Source: an uncultured Shimia sp. (GTDB taxonomy: Bacteria; Pseudomonadota; Alphaproteobacteria; Rhodobacterales; Rhodobacteraceae). Taken from it: a DNA stretch of 64,000 bases. Shown here piece by piece: positions 17,677 to 26,055 of the stretch; the stretch's first letter is position 1, and every line of letters begins with the position of its first letter. The position numbers and the translations under genes are program-made. The notes under the pieces were generated by a model that was given only the letters and a program-made list of their open reading frames with translations, was not told where the DNA came from and made no database searches. The stretch covers positions 1 to 64,000 of the forward strand of contig NZ_CAJXIV010000006.1 in NCBI RefSeq assembly GCF_913054185.1, read 5' to 3'.

Positions 17677-18477
17677 ATGACTGATCATTTGCTTGTCGAT
17701 CATCAGGACGGCATCACCACACTGACCATGAACCGTCCCAAAGTGCTGAATGCGCTGTCGCTGGATATGCGCCATGCCATGTTCGACGCGGTGGACGAAA
17801 TTGAAAATGACCCCAAAGTCCGCTGTGTGGTGCTCAAAGGCGCTGGTGGCAACTTCATGGCCGGCGGGGACGTCAAAAACTTCGCCGCCGAGATTGCGCC
17901 AATGCCGCCAGAAAAGCGGAAGGTCTACTTTGAACGCCGTGTTCATTCGTTGCATCCAATGATGTTTCAGTTGCAACGGATGCAAAAGCCGGTGATTGCC
18001 AGTGTCGAGGGGGCTGCCGCCGGTGCGGGCATGTCCTTTATGATGGCTTGTGATTTGGCCATCGCAGCCAACAATTCCATCTTCCGGTTCTCATATTCAG
18101 CGATTGGCGCAAGCCCTGATGGCAGTGGCAGTTATAACCTTCCTCGTCTGGCTGGAACACGACGGGCGATGGAACTGGCACTTTTGGGCGACAAAATTGA
18201 TGCAGAAACCGCGCTCCGTTACAACTTGGTGAACTTCCTTGTTGCTCCAGAAGATATCGAGGCCGAGACCAACAAGCTGGCGACCCGTTTGGCCAGCGGG
18301 CCAACTCAATCTTACGGGCGCATCAAGGAACTGATGTACGCCAGCCATGCCAACAGCATTGAAAGCCAGTTGGCACTGGAAGCGCAAAATTTTGGTCTAT
18401 GTGCCGCCACTGATGATTGGGCTGAAGGCGTTACCGCTTTCGCCGAAAAGCGCATGCCTGTTTTTAAGGGGAAATAG
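17677..18477 (+). CDS. Enoyl-CoA hydratase/isomerase family protein, PaaG-like isomerase type
   Basis: A 266-aa crotonase-fold protein. The CoA/oxyanion segments GNFMAGGDVKNF and EGAAAGAGMSFMMACD are present. Both hydratase glutamates are lost: the first is Ser in GAGMSFMMACD, and the Q-P-E stretch is replaced by R-F-S. An Asp at residue 148 in ASPDGSGSYNLPRL matches the isomerase Asp of PaaG-like proteins. An enoyl/dienoyl-CoA or ring isomerase is therefore more likely than a hydratase. ATG 17677 follows AAGGAG by 7 bases. Its neighbours are the SDRs at 16751 and 18480. Confidence 0.82.
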   Translation: MTDHLLVDHQDGITTLTMNRPKVLNALSLDMRHAMFDAVDEIENDPKVRCVVLKGAGGNFMAGGDVKNFAAEIAPMPPEKRKVYFERRVHSLHPMMFQLQRMQKPVIASVEGAAAGAGMSFMMACDLAIAANNSIFRFSYSAIGASPDGSGSYNLPRLAGTRRAMELALLGDKIDAETALRYNLVNFLVAPEDIEAETNKLATRLASGPTQSYGRIKELMYASHANSIESQLALEAQNFGLCAATDDWAEGVTAFAEKRMPVFKGK

Positions 18478-18479
18478 GT

Positions 18480-19280
18480 ATGTTCGACTTTTCCGGAAAG
18501 AATGTGATCGTGTCGGGAGGCACCAGCGGCATCAACCTTGGGATTGCAGAAAGCTTCGCTCTCGCTGGGGCGAATGTTTTTGTGTTTTCACGCAGTGCTA
18601 GCAAAGTGGCTTTGGCTGTGGACCGGCTGAGGGCGCTGGGCGCTCAGGCCGACGGATGTGCAACCGACGTGCGCGATTTTGATGCGGTTTCTTCCGCGTT
18701 TTCTCAATGCACAGATACCTTCGGAAAACTGGATGTGGTTGTTTCAGGCGCCGCCGGCAATTTTCCCTGTTTGGCAAAGAATTTGTCTTCCAATGGGTTT
18801 CGCGCGGTGATGGAAATTGACCTTCTGGGGACCCATCACGTGATGCATGCGGCCTATCCCCATTTGAAAAAGCCGGGCGCATCAGTGATCAACATATCTT
18901 CCGCCCATTCCGCAAACGCAATGATTGGTCAAAGTCATGTCTGTGCGGCCAAGGCAGGAATTGATCAGATAACCCGCTCTCTTGCCCTGGAGTGGGGCCC
19001 GGAAGGAATTCGGGTGAATTCAGTTTTGCCCGGGCCAATCGAAGGTTCAGGTGGCATGGCAAAGCTATTTCCAACCAAGGAATTAATGGATGCAAAGTTG
19101 GCCTCTATTCCGATGAGAAGGTTGGGGCGCAACGAAGAGATTGGCAATCTATGTTTGTATCTGTCCTCGGATATGGGGACCTATATCACCGGTGGTACCA
19201 TTCCTTGTGATGGCGGCTCTGAGTTGAACATTCAGCCCACACGCTATGAGGGCTACTTGAATGAGGACAGCCCCGCGTGA
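18480..19280 (+). CDS. SDR, 2,4-dienoyl-CoA reductase-like
   Basis: A 266-aa SDR: SGGTSGINLGIAESFA cofactor loop, VSGAAGNFPCLAKNLSSNGF, INISSAHSANAMIGQSHVCAAKAGIDQ. The Tyr of the usual YxxxK is missing; VCAAK keeps only the Lys. This is the pattern of peroxisomal and mitochondrial 2,4-dienoyl-CoA reductases, which also share the GAAGNF stretch. It begins 2 bp after the isomerase gene. Together they could process unsaturated acyl-CoAs: the isomerase shifts a double bond and the reductase removes a diene. NADPH use is family knowledge. Confidence 0.78.
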   Translation: MFDFSGKNVIVSGGTSGINLGIAESFALAGANVFVFSRSASKVALAVDRLRALGAQADGCATDVRDFDAVSSAFSQCTDTFGKLDVVVSGAAGNFPCLAKNLSSNGFRAVMEIDLLGTHHVMHAAYPHLKKPGASVINISSAHSANAMIGQSHVCAAKAGIDQITRSLALEWGPEGIRVNSVLPGPIEGSGGMAKLFPTKELMDAKLASIPMRRLGRNEEIGNLCLYLSSDMGTYITGGTIPCDGGSELNIQPTRYEGYLNEDSPA

Positions 19281-19327
19281 CACCTGTGGCTCCGACATTG
19301 ACAATGACACCTCTGCCGTTAAGGTGG

Positions 19328-19362
19328 TTCGTATATAGGGACAATATACTTAAATACGAACG
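19328..19362 (+). promoter_or_regulatory. Palindromic operator upstream of the IclR regulator (site 3)
   Basis: Perfect 8-bp arms GTTCGTAT and ATACGAAC separated by 19 bp, ending 10 bp before the chosen GTG start. A TTGACA lies at 19298-19303. The position suggests autoregulation by the IclR protein. The 35-bp block aligns with sites 1 and 2. Confidence 0.5.
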
Positions 19363-19372
19363 GGAGACTGTT

Positions 19373-20161
19373 GTGACTAAAGCTGCCACACGTATGGAAG
19401 GCCCGATGGTTTTGCCTCGAGCATTTTCGTTGTTACGCCTGCTGGCTGAAGTGCCGCACGGTATGAATCTGTCAGATATGGCCGCGCGCCTAGATATGCC
19501 AAAGAGTTCGTTGTCTTCAACGCTTAAAGCGCTGACTGACCAAGGGTTTTTGGCTCGAAAAGGGGCGCTCTATTTTCTCGGGTCAGAAGCTTACGCGTTG
19601 GCTTCGACAATTTTGGCGGGTCGGACCATCCGTCAAATTGCACGCCCTTATCTGGAGCAGACTATGGAGGAGACAGGCGAGACGGTTTTGCTGTCTCAGT
19701 TGGACCCCGACCAGAAATTTGCCTCGTATATCGACACAGTTGAATCAGACAAGTCCATTCGCTTTTCTGTCCCACTTGCCGCTCGGCGCGCCTTGTATTG
19801 TTCGTCTGCGGGGCGGGTCTTTCTGGCGTTCATGACTGATCGGCAACGAGCCAGCTACTACGACAGTGTTTCCTTGGAGCGAATGACTGACAAGACGGAA
19901 ACGGATCGTGTCGAATTGGAACAAGTGGTCGCGGAAATTCGTCAAACAGGGGTGGCCATCACCATGGGCACCTACTCGGCTGATGCAGCTGGTTTTGGAG
20001 CGCCAATTTTTAACTCGGATGGTGCTGTTACCGCGGCTCTGACCATTGGCGTACCCGTGTCGCGCGCCGAAAGAGACAAACAAAAATACATCGACGCCGC
20101 AATCAAGACTGCCGCGAATATCTCAAAAACACTTGGATACAGCGGAGGAGGGAAAAGCTGA
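19373..20161 (+). CDS. IclR-family transcriptional regulator
   Basis: A 262-aa regulator with an N-terminal winged helix (FSLLRLLAEVPHGMNLSDMAARLDMPKSSLSSTLKAL, split here only for description) and a C-terminal IclR effector domain containing PLAARRALYCSSAGRVFLAF and GFGAPIF. GTG 19373 is preferred: GGGAGA lies 5 bases upstream, whereas the open frame extends back into the previous gene. It stands between the dehydrogenase operon and the TRAP operon. The palindrome just upstream and its relatives at 1292 and 12687 make it a good candidate local regulator responding to the imported acid or its CoA ester. Confidence 0.88.
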   Translation: MTKAATRMEGPMVLPRAFSLLRLLAEVPHGMNLSDMAARLDMPKSSLSSTLKALTDQGFLARKGALYFLGSEAYALASTILAGRTIRQIARPYLEQTMEETGETVLLSQLDPDQKFASYIDTVESDKSIRFSVPLAARRALYCSSAGRVFLAFMTDRQRASYYDSVSLERMTDKTETDRVELEQVVAEIRQTGVAITMGTYSADAAGFGAPIFNSDGAVTAALTIGVPVSRAERDKQKYIDAAIKTAANISKTLGYSGGGKS

Positions 20162-20261
20162 AAACGATCTTCGGAGACGTGTAAGCGGACAGTAGGAGGT
20201 TTGGCTAGCACACCCAAATCGGTGTCGTCGGGAGGGCGACAGTGGGCTCTGAAATGGAGGC

Positions 20262-20276
20262 GGTGTCAGTGACACC
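20262..20276. promoter_or_regulatory. 15-bp perfect palindrome upstream of the TRAP operon
   Basis: GGTGTCA-G-TGACACC lies 37 bp before the dctP start. It is followed by A-rich, not T-rich, DNA, so it does not act as a plus-strand terminator. It could be an operator or an mRNA leader stem-loop. It does not match the 35-bp motif found at the other promoters. Confidence 0.35.
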
Positions 20277-20313
20277 AAAAACCAAAAAAAGACATACTCT
20301 TAGGGAGGAGACT

Positions 20314-21375
20314 ATGATGGAATTCATGAAGATGGGAATGGCTATTGCAGCTGGTGCCACAGCTCTCGCGTTAGCTTTGCCTGCGTCTGCCGAAATGAAC
20401 TTGAATTTTACCGATCAGAGCGCCAATCGCGGTGCTCGTGCGGAAGCAACAAACTGGTTTGCTGAAGAGTTAGAGAAGCGCACCAATGGCGAAATCAAGA
20501 CAGAAATTCATTGGGGAGGAGCCTTGCTGAAAGCCAAGGCAGCAACCAAAGGGATTGGCGATGGCGCGGCTGATGCAGGATTTATTATTGGTGTCTACAA
20601 TCCAGGCTTACACCCCGGTTTCCTGCTGGCGGATCTGCCGACGAAGTATAGTGATCCTTGGTCTTCAACCCGCGCGTTTTATGAATTGAACACAAAAAAC
20701 GAAGCCATGAAGGCTGAGTGGGATGCGCTTAATCTCCATTTCGTCGCAAACATCACCACTGGGCCGATCCAGATGGTCTGTAAGGACAAGGCTGTTGCCT
20801 CAATCGATGATTTCTCTGGATTGAAGGTTCGTGGTATTTCGGTCTACGGGAAAGTTGCGAAAGACTTGGGTGCTATTCCGGTGAAAATGACAGCCTATGA
20901 CACCTATCAGGGACTCGATACCGGCCTGATTGATTGCACCATGTTTTACAGCTACGCAATTCCTGCCTTCAAATTGAATGAGGTGGCCACCGATGTAACC
21001 ATGCTCGACTGGGGTGCATTGATGGCGTTGGCCGTGGTCATGAACAAAGATACGTATGAAGCGATGACGCCGGAGCAGCAGGCTGTCGTGGATGATCTTG
21101 GTTCTGAGATGGTCGATGTCTACGCAAAGAACCTTTCTGCGGCTAACGGAGAGGCCATTGATGACCTGAAGGCTGACGGCAAAATATCATTCAGCAGTTT
21201 TGAGGATACTCAAAAACAGCAACTTCTTTCGGCATCCAAAAGCTACCTGGACGATTGGAAAGGCAAGGCAAGTGCCGCTGGTATCGATGCAGATGCAATG
21301 TTGGCTGACTATATGGAAATGTTGGCAAAATGGGACGCTGAGCGGGAAGCCAAGGGCTATCCCTGGTCACGCTAA
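20314..21375 (+). CDS. dctP: TRAP transporter substrate-binding protein (DctP)
   Basis: A 353-aa periplasmic binding protein. Signal peptide at residues 1-26 (MGMAIAAGATALALALPASA before EM), then the DctP fold: AEATNWFAEELEKRTNGEIKTE, a GGALL loop, LKVRGISVYGKVAKDLGA with the conserved Arg that binds the substrate carboxylate, and DTGLIDCTMFYSYAI. ATG 20314 has a GGGAGGAG site. Cys residues 156 and ~210 may pair. It is followed by the two membrane subunits, so the system is complete. The ligand is presumably an organic acid degraded by the surrounding enzymes; identity unknown. Confidence 0.92.
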   Translation: MMEFMKMGMAIAAGATALALALPASAEMNLNFTDQSANRGARAEATNWFAEELEKRTNGEIKTEIHWGGALLKAKAATKGIGDGAADAGFIIGVYNPGLHPGFLLADLPTKYSDPWSSTRAFYELNTKNEAMKAEWDALNLHFVANITTGPIQMVCKDKAVASIDDFSGLKVRGISVYGKVAKDLGAIPVKMTAYDTYQGLDTGLIDCTMFYSYAIPAFKLNEVATDVTMLDWGALMALAVVMNKDTYEAMTPEQQAVVDDLGSEMVDVYAKNLSAANGEAIDDLKADGKISFSSFEDTQKQQLLSASKSYLDDWKGKASAAGIDADAMLADYMEMLAKWDAEREAKGYPWSR

Positions 21376-21911
21376 TGAGTGGCTCCTCAAATTCCGTATC
21401 AGCATCCGGTCCCCGGATGCTGGTATTGGTTGAAAAAATCTCGCTGATCATTGCCAGTGTGGCCATCTTGGCCATTTGCGCCATCATCTTTTCAGGGGTG
21501 CTCACTAGGGCGATATTCAACTGGTCACTTCCGGACGCCGAGATCATGGTCCGGGAACTGATGATCGCAGCAATGATTTTGCCTTTGGCATATGTGACCG
21601 CCAACCGTGCACATATTGCTGTCGATGTCTTTGTTAATTTGATGCCGAATTGGGTCAAACCTTGGGTCGACTTTTTGGGATCAGTAATCGGATTTTTGGT
21701 TCTCCTGCCCATCGCATACGGAGGCTGGAAAGCGTTCAACACCGCGTGGTGGGACGGAAACTACTTCTATGGAGAGTTCGACCTGCCCGAGTGGCCAGGA
21801 AAGCTGGCGTTTTGTTTTGGCTACATCGTTTTTGTGGTGCGCCTTGCTTGGCTTGTTTTCATCGATTTTAAGTCTTTGTTTCGATCGGAAGATTCCGAAA
21901 TAAAGCAATAA
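21375..21911 (+). CDS. dctQ: TRAP transporter small membrane subunit (DctQ)
   Basis: A 178-aa protein with four predicted membrane helices (around residues 18-42, 54-78, 95-118 and 137-160), matching the DctQ family. The motif RELMIAAMILPLAYVTANRAHI is characteristic. The start codon overlaps the dctP stop, so the two are translationally coupled. It forms the membrane complex with DctM. Confidence 0.9.
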   Translation: MSGSSNSVSASGPRMLVLVEKISLIIASVAILAICAIIFSGVLTRAIFNWSLPDAEIMVRELMIAAMILPLAYVTANRAHIAVDVFVNLMPNWVKPWVDFLGSVIGFLVLLPIAYGGWKAFNTAWWDGNYFYGEFDLPEWPGKLAFCFGYIVFVVRLAWLVFIDFKSLFRSEDSEIKQ

Positions 21912-21929
21912 AACAAAGGGTTACACCTC

Positions 21930-23273
21930 ATGGATCCTACCACGATTGGCATGGTCGGCTTTGCCGTTGCGCTTATTTTGATCGCGCTGCGCGTCCCAAT
22001 AGGTTTTGCCTTGGCCGGGCTTGCGATTGTCTGTACCTACCTTTTCTTTGGCTTCAAATACGGAGACGAGTTTCAGGCTGCAAAGGCGATCCGCCCCACA
22101 ATGTCGCTGATTTCGTCCAATGTTTTTGAGTTTTTGCACTCATATCCGTTGAGCATGGTGCCGCTATTTATTGGCCTCGGGCACATCGCTTATCACGCGG
22201 GGATAACCACCGAAATCTATTACGCAGGCCGCGTTTGGCTGGCAAAAGTGCCCGGAGGTTTGGCGATGGCTTCGGTCATGGGCTGTGGTGGGTTTTCTGC
22301 AATTACCGGGTCGTCTGTGGCATGTGCGGCCGCAATGGGACGGATCTGTATCCCGGAAATGCTGCGATACAAGTATTCTATGCGGCTTGCGACATCTACA
22401 GTGGCCGTGGGCGGCACATTGGGGTCATTGATCCCGCCTAGCGTGCTGTTCATTCTCTATGGCTTATTTACAGAGCAGTCCGTCAACAAGTTGTTCTTGG
22501 CCGGTGTGTTGCCGGGCATCCTGTCACTTTTGGGTATGTTGCTGGTGATTTTTCTATGGACTCGCAAAAACCCTCAGGACGCGCCCATCCCCGAGGAGGA
22601 TATCAGCAATCGCGAACGCTGGATGGCTTTGGGGCGGGCGTGGCCAGCGATTTTGTTGTTTGCTGTTATCATTGGCGGAATTTATGGCGGGATATTTACA
22701 GCCACGGAAGCGGCGGCCGTGTGCATGAGTTTTGCAATTGGCTATGGCGTGTTGTCCCGCAAGCTTAAGTGGAACAAGTTTGTTGAAGCAATGCGGGACA
22801 CAGCCCTGCAAAGCGCGTCGATTTTCTTTATTGCCGCCGGGGCGAAGATGTTTGTGGCCTTTGTGTCCCTTACTGGATTGACTCGAGAAGTTGTTGGACT
22901 GACCGAGTATTACCAAATGGCTGACTGGTCGATTCTGCTGACTATCGTGGTGTTGTATTTGATAATGGGTATGTTCCTGGATCCGCTCGGTATCATGCTG
23001 TTGACTCTGCCTTTTGTTGTTCCGTTGGTCGAAGGAATGGGGCTGGATTTAATCTGGTTTGGCGTGGTCGTGGTGAAATTGTTGGAGATTGGCTTGATCA
23101 CACCGCCCGTTGGGTTGAATGTGTTTATCATCAATTCGGTCGTGGGGCCTGAGGCGCCAGTGCACAAAATCTTCCGCGGGGTGATTAACTTCCTTGCCGT
23201 TGATGTTCTGGTTTTTGCCCTGATCTTATTGTTCCCCGTAATCTCGCTGCTGCTGCCCTACAGCCAATGGTAA
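21930..23273 (+). CDS. dctM: TRAP transporter large membrane subunit (DctM)
   Basis: A 447-aa polytopic protein of the DctM family: PIGFALAG, YPLSMVPLFIGLGHIAYHAG, GGFSAITGSSVACAAAMG, GGTLGSLIPPSVLFILYG and GLITPPVGLNVFIIN are hallmark stretches of the ion-coupled subunit. It starts 18 bp after dctQ. Transport driven by a sodium gradient is family knowledge. A CaiB-type CoA-transferase follows almost immediately, suggesting that import and CoA activation are co-transcribed. Confidence 0.92.
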   Translation: MDPTTIGMVGFAVALILIALRVPIGFALAGLAIVCTYLFFGFKYGDEFQAAKAIRPTMSLISSNVFEFLHSYPLSMVPLFIGLGHIAYHAGITTEIYYAGRVWLAKVPGGLAMASVMGCGGFSAITGSSVACAAAMGRICIPEMLRYKYSMRLATSTVAVGGTLGSLIPPSVLFILYGLFTEQSVNKLFLAGVLPGILSLLGMLLVIFLWTRKNPQDAPIPEEDISNRERWMALGRAWPAILLFAVIIGGIYGGIFTATEAAAVCMSFAIGYGVLSRKLKWNKFVEAMRDTALQSASIFFIAAGAKMFVAFVSLTGLTREVVGLTEYYQMADWSILLTIVVLYLIMGMFLDPLGIMLLTLPFVVPLVEGMGLDLIWFGVVVVKLLEIGLITPPVGLNVFIINSVVGPEAPVHKIFRGVINFLAVDVLVFALILLFPVISLLLPYSQW

Positions 23274-23278
23274 ATGAG

Positions 23279-24493
23279 ATGAGTATTTCCGAGCCCAAAG
23301 GGGCATTGGACGGCGTTCTTGTCCTGGATATGACCGCTGTCGTCATGGGGCCATACTGCACGCAGATTCTCTCGGATTTAGGGGCGGATGTAATCAAAGT
23401 CGAGAGCCCGGAGGGTGATATCGCGCGGGAGATTGGCCCTGGCAAGCGCAAGGGGGCGTCCGGGCTTTTTGCCACTCTCAACCGGGGCAAACGTAGTATC
23501 GAGTTGGATCTCAAACGGCCTGAGGCTGTTGACGCGCTTCTGGACCTGGCCCAAAACTGTGATCTTTTTGTCCATTCCACCCGCCCGGCGGCTATGGCGC
23601 GGTTGGGGTTGAGTTACCAGCGGCTGGCCAAAATCAATCCGCGCCTTGTCTACATGAACCTTGGCGGGTTTGGCAAAAACGGGCGCTATGCCGGGCAGCC
23701 GGCTTATGACGATGTCATTCAGGGGATGACGGGTGTGCCGCTGCTTGAGGCGCGTGCCTCGGGCAACGAACCGCGCTATTTGGCCAATATCATGGCGGAC
23801 AAAGTGTCTGGTATCACGGCGGCCTATGCGGCGCTGGCGGCGCTTTATGCGCAGCAATCCAGCGGGCTTGGGCAAGAAGTCGACGTCTCAATGTTCGAAA
23901 CCATGTCAGCTTTTATGCTGACCGAACATATGACCGGTGCAGTTTTTGACCCGCCAAGCAGCGAGCCAGTGTACAAACGGCTCATTGCCCGCGAACGCGT
24001 GCCGTTTAGAACCGCTGATGGATATATTGCGGCGACAATTTACACCAATAAGCAGGTGCACCGCTTTTCCGATCTGGCGGATCGGTCGGATCTGAAGAAT
24101 GATCCGCGGTTTGTTGATGTCGCTGCGCGTCTCACTCACGTGTCTGAGTGGTGCCAGGCTGTGCAGAATATTCTAACTGGCAAGACCACCACGCAATGGC
24201 TCGCATTGCTGAATGCTGCAGAGGTGCCTGCTGCTCGCATCAACTCGACCCAAGATCTGTTACAAGATCCGCACCTGCTTGAGGTTGGGTTCTTTCAAAG
24301 CGTGCAGCACCCGATTGATGGGACCATGACCTTTCCGGGGCCAAGCTGCCAGTTTTCAAAAACACCTGCTGCCATTCAGGGACCGCCGCCGGAGAAGGGC
24401 CAGCATACCGAGGCGGTGTTGCGGGAATTTGGCGTGCCGGCCAAGCTGATTGAGCAACTGTTGATGGAGCAGCAACTCCAGGGAGTATCCTGA
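23279..24493 (+). CDS. CaiB/BaiF family III CoA-transferase
   Basis: A 404-aa family III CoA-transferase: LDGVLVLDMTAVVMGPYCTQ, VIKVESPEGDIAR, NRGKRSIELDLK, catalytic Asp at residue 174 (NIMADKVSG), and C-terminal KGQHTEAVLREFG. Starts possible at ATG 23267, which overlaps the dctM stop, or ATG 23279; neither has a strong binding site. It is most similar to the 6977 protein. Placement directly behind the TRAP genes suggests it attaches CoA to the imported acid. Confidence 0.87.
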   Translation: MSISEPKGALDGVLVLDMTAVVMGPYCTQILSDLGADVIKVESPEGDIAREIGPGKRKGASGLFATLNRGKRSIELDLKRPEAVDALLDLAQNCDLFVHSTRPAAMARLGLSYQRLAKINPRLVYMNLGGFGKNGRYAGQPAYDDVIQGMTGVPLLEARASGNEPRYLANIMADKVSGITAAYAALAALYAQQSSGLGQEVDVSMFETMSAFMLTEHMTGAVFDPPSSEPVYKRLIARERVPFRTADGYIAATIYTNKQVHRFSDLADRSDLKNDPRFVDVAARLTHVSEWCQAVQNILTGKTTTQWLALLNAAEVPAARINSTQDLLQDPHLLEVGFFQSVQHPIDGTMTFPGPSCQFSKTPAAIQGPPPEKGQHTEAVLREFGVPAKLIEQLLMEQQLQGVS

Positions 24494-26038
24494 ATGGCCG
24501 TATCATTCGCCGAGATGCTGGACCGCCATGCCGCGCGGATGCCCGACCGGGTTGCGCTGATCTGCGAGGATCGGCAGACCACGTGGTCCGAGCTTTGGCA
24601 GCGGTGCCAAGCCATTGCTGGCGGCCTGTGCAAGCTGGGGTTAGAGAAGGGTGACCGGGTGGCCTTTCTGGGGCTGAATTCCGACTGGTTTTATGAAGGC
24701 TATTTTGCCCCCTCGTTTATGGGAGGTGAATCCGTCGCGCTGAATTACCGGTTGTCAGTGAACGAGTTGAGCGACTGCATGACAGACAGTGCTGCCAAGG
24801 TGCTGATTGTCGATCCTGCCCGTCTAACGATGGCGCGCCAGATCTGTGCTCGTTTGGGTGGCTCCGTCATTTTGATAGTGATCGGGACTGAGCCAGAGGG
24901 GAAAGAAATATCTTACGAGAAAATGATCGCAGCCGCACACTCGATTGATCAAAAGATCGGGGCTGGGGATGACACGCTCATTATCTACTATTCGGGGGGG
25001 ACCACCGGCAGAGCCAAGGGAGTGATGTTGAGTCATTGGAACCTCTTTGCCAATTCGACGGGCCATGCACAGGTGTATGATGTGTGTTCTGAAGAAACCC
25101 ATCTGCTGACGGGCCCGATGTTTCACCTTGGTGCCGGGGCGCGGGTGTTTTGCAGCGTCTATGCGGGCTGCACCATGGTGATCCAGCCCAAGTTCACGCC
25201 GCTGGGGTTTTTGCAGATCATCCAGCAGCATCAGGTCAATGCCACCATGTTCATCCCGGCGATGATGCAAATGGTGCTGGACCTCCCGGAGTTTGGTGAT
25301 TTTGACCTTAGCAGCTTACGACAGATGAGCTTTGGTGCTTCGCCAGCCAGCGAAGAGTTGTTGCGTCGGATCGTGGCGGCTTTTCCACAAGTGGCAATTT
25401 CACACGGCTATGGCATGACCGAAGCTTCACCGGTTCTGGCTGCACTGGGACCGGAATATCATCGCGCCGATTTTGCTGAAAAAGGCAAGTTGGGGGCCGT
25501 GGGCAGGCCGGTGCCTCATTGCGACTTGCGCATCTTTGATGCAAATGACCAGGAACTGCCCGTGGGAGAGATTGGAGAGATCGTCGCGCGCGGACCCAAT
25601 GTGATGAAAGGTTATCTGAACCAACCGGAGCTGACAGCGGAAACCCTGCGCGGAGGCTGGCTGCATACCGGTGATGCGGGTTATTTTGATGAGGATGGCA
25701 TCCTGTGGATTTCGGGCCGGATCAAAGACATGATCATTTCGGGTGGTGAAAACATCTACCCAGGCGAAGTCGAGAATATCCTGTCGATCCATGACCAGGT
25801 TGCCGAAGTTGCCGTGATCGGAATCCCGAATGATAAATGGGGCGAGGCGGTACATGCAATTGTGATCCCGGCGGCAGGTACTGCCCCTGACCCGGCAGAG
25901 CTGGTTGCCTATTGTCGCGCCAATCTGGCGACCTATAAGTGCCCGCAAACGATCAGTTTCCGGCACGAGCCTTGGCCACTGTCTGGGGCCAACAAGATAC
26001 TAAAGACAGAACTGCGAAAACCCTTCTGGGGCAGCTGA
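24494..26038 (+). CDS. AMP-forming acyl-CoA synthetase
   Basis: A 514-aa adenylate-forming enzyme. The P-loop YYSGGTTGRAKGVMLSH is near residue 170, with GYGMTEASPV, the TGDAGYFDEDG hinge and the catalytic Lys in SGANKILKTELR near the C terminus. It starts directly after the preceding stop. It would activate a carboxylic acid with ATP and CoA. It is the first of two consecutive ligases of different sequence, which suggests two substrates or two points of entry. Confidence 0.88.
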   Translation: MAVSFAEMLDRHAARMPDRVALICEDRQTTWSELWQRCQAIAGGLCKLGLEKGDRVAFLGLNSDWFYEGYFAPSFMGGESVALNYRLSVNELSDCMTDSAAKVLIVDPARLTMARQICARLGGSVILIVIGTEPEGKEISYEKMIAAAHSIDQKIGAGDDTLIIYYSGGTTGRAKGVMLSHWNLFANSTGHAQVYDVCSEETHLLTGPMFHLGAGARVFCSVYAGCTMVIQPKFTPLGFLQIIQQHQVNATMFIPAMMQMVLDLPEFGDFDLSSLRQMSFGASPASEELLRRIVAAFPQVAISHGYGMTEASPVLAALGPEYHRADFAEKGKLGAVGRPVPHCDLRIFDANDQELPVGEIGEIVARGPNVMKGYLNQPELTAETLRGGWLHTGDAGYFDEDGILWISGRIKDMIISGGENIYPGEVENILSIHDQVAEVAVIGIPNDKWGEAVHAIVIPAAGTAPDPAELVAYCRANLATYKCPQTISFRHEPWPLSGANKILKTELRKPFWGS

Positions 26039-26055
26039 AGACAAGGAAAGCCGAC

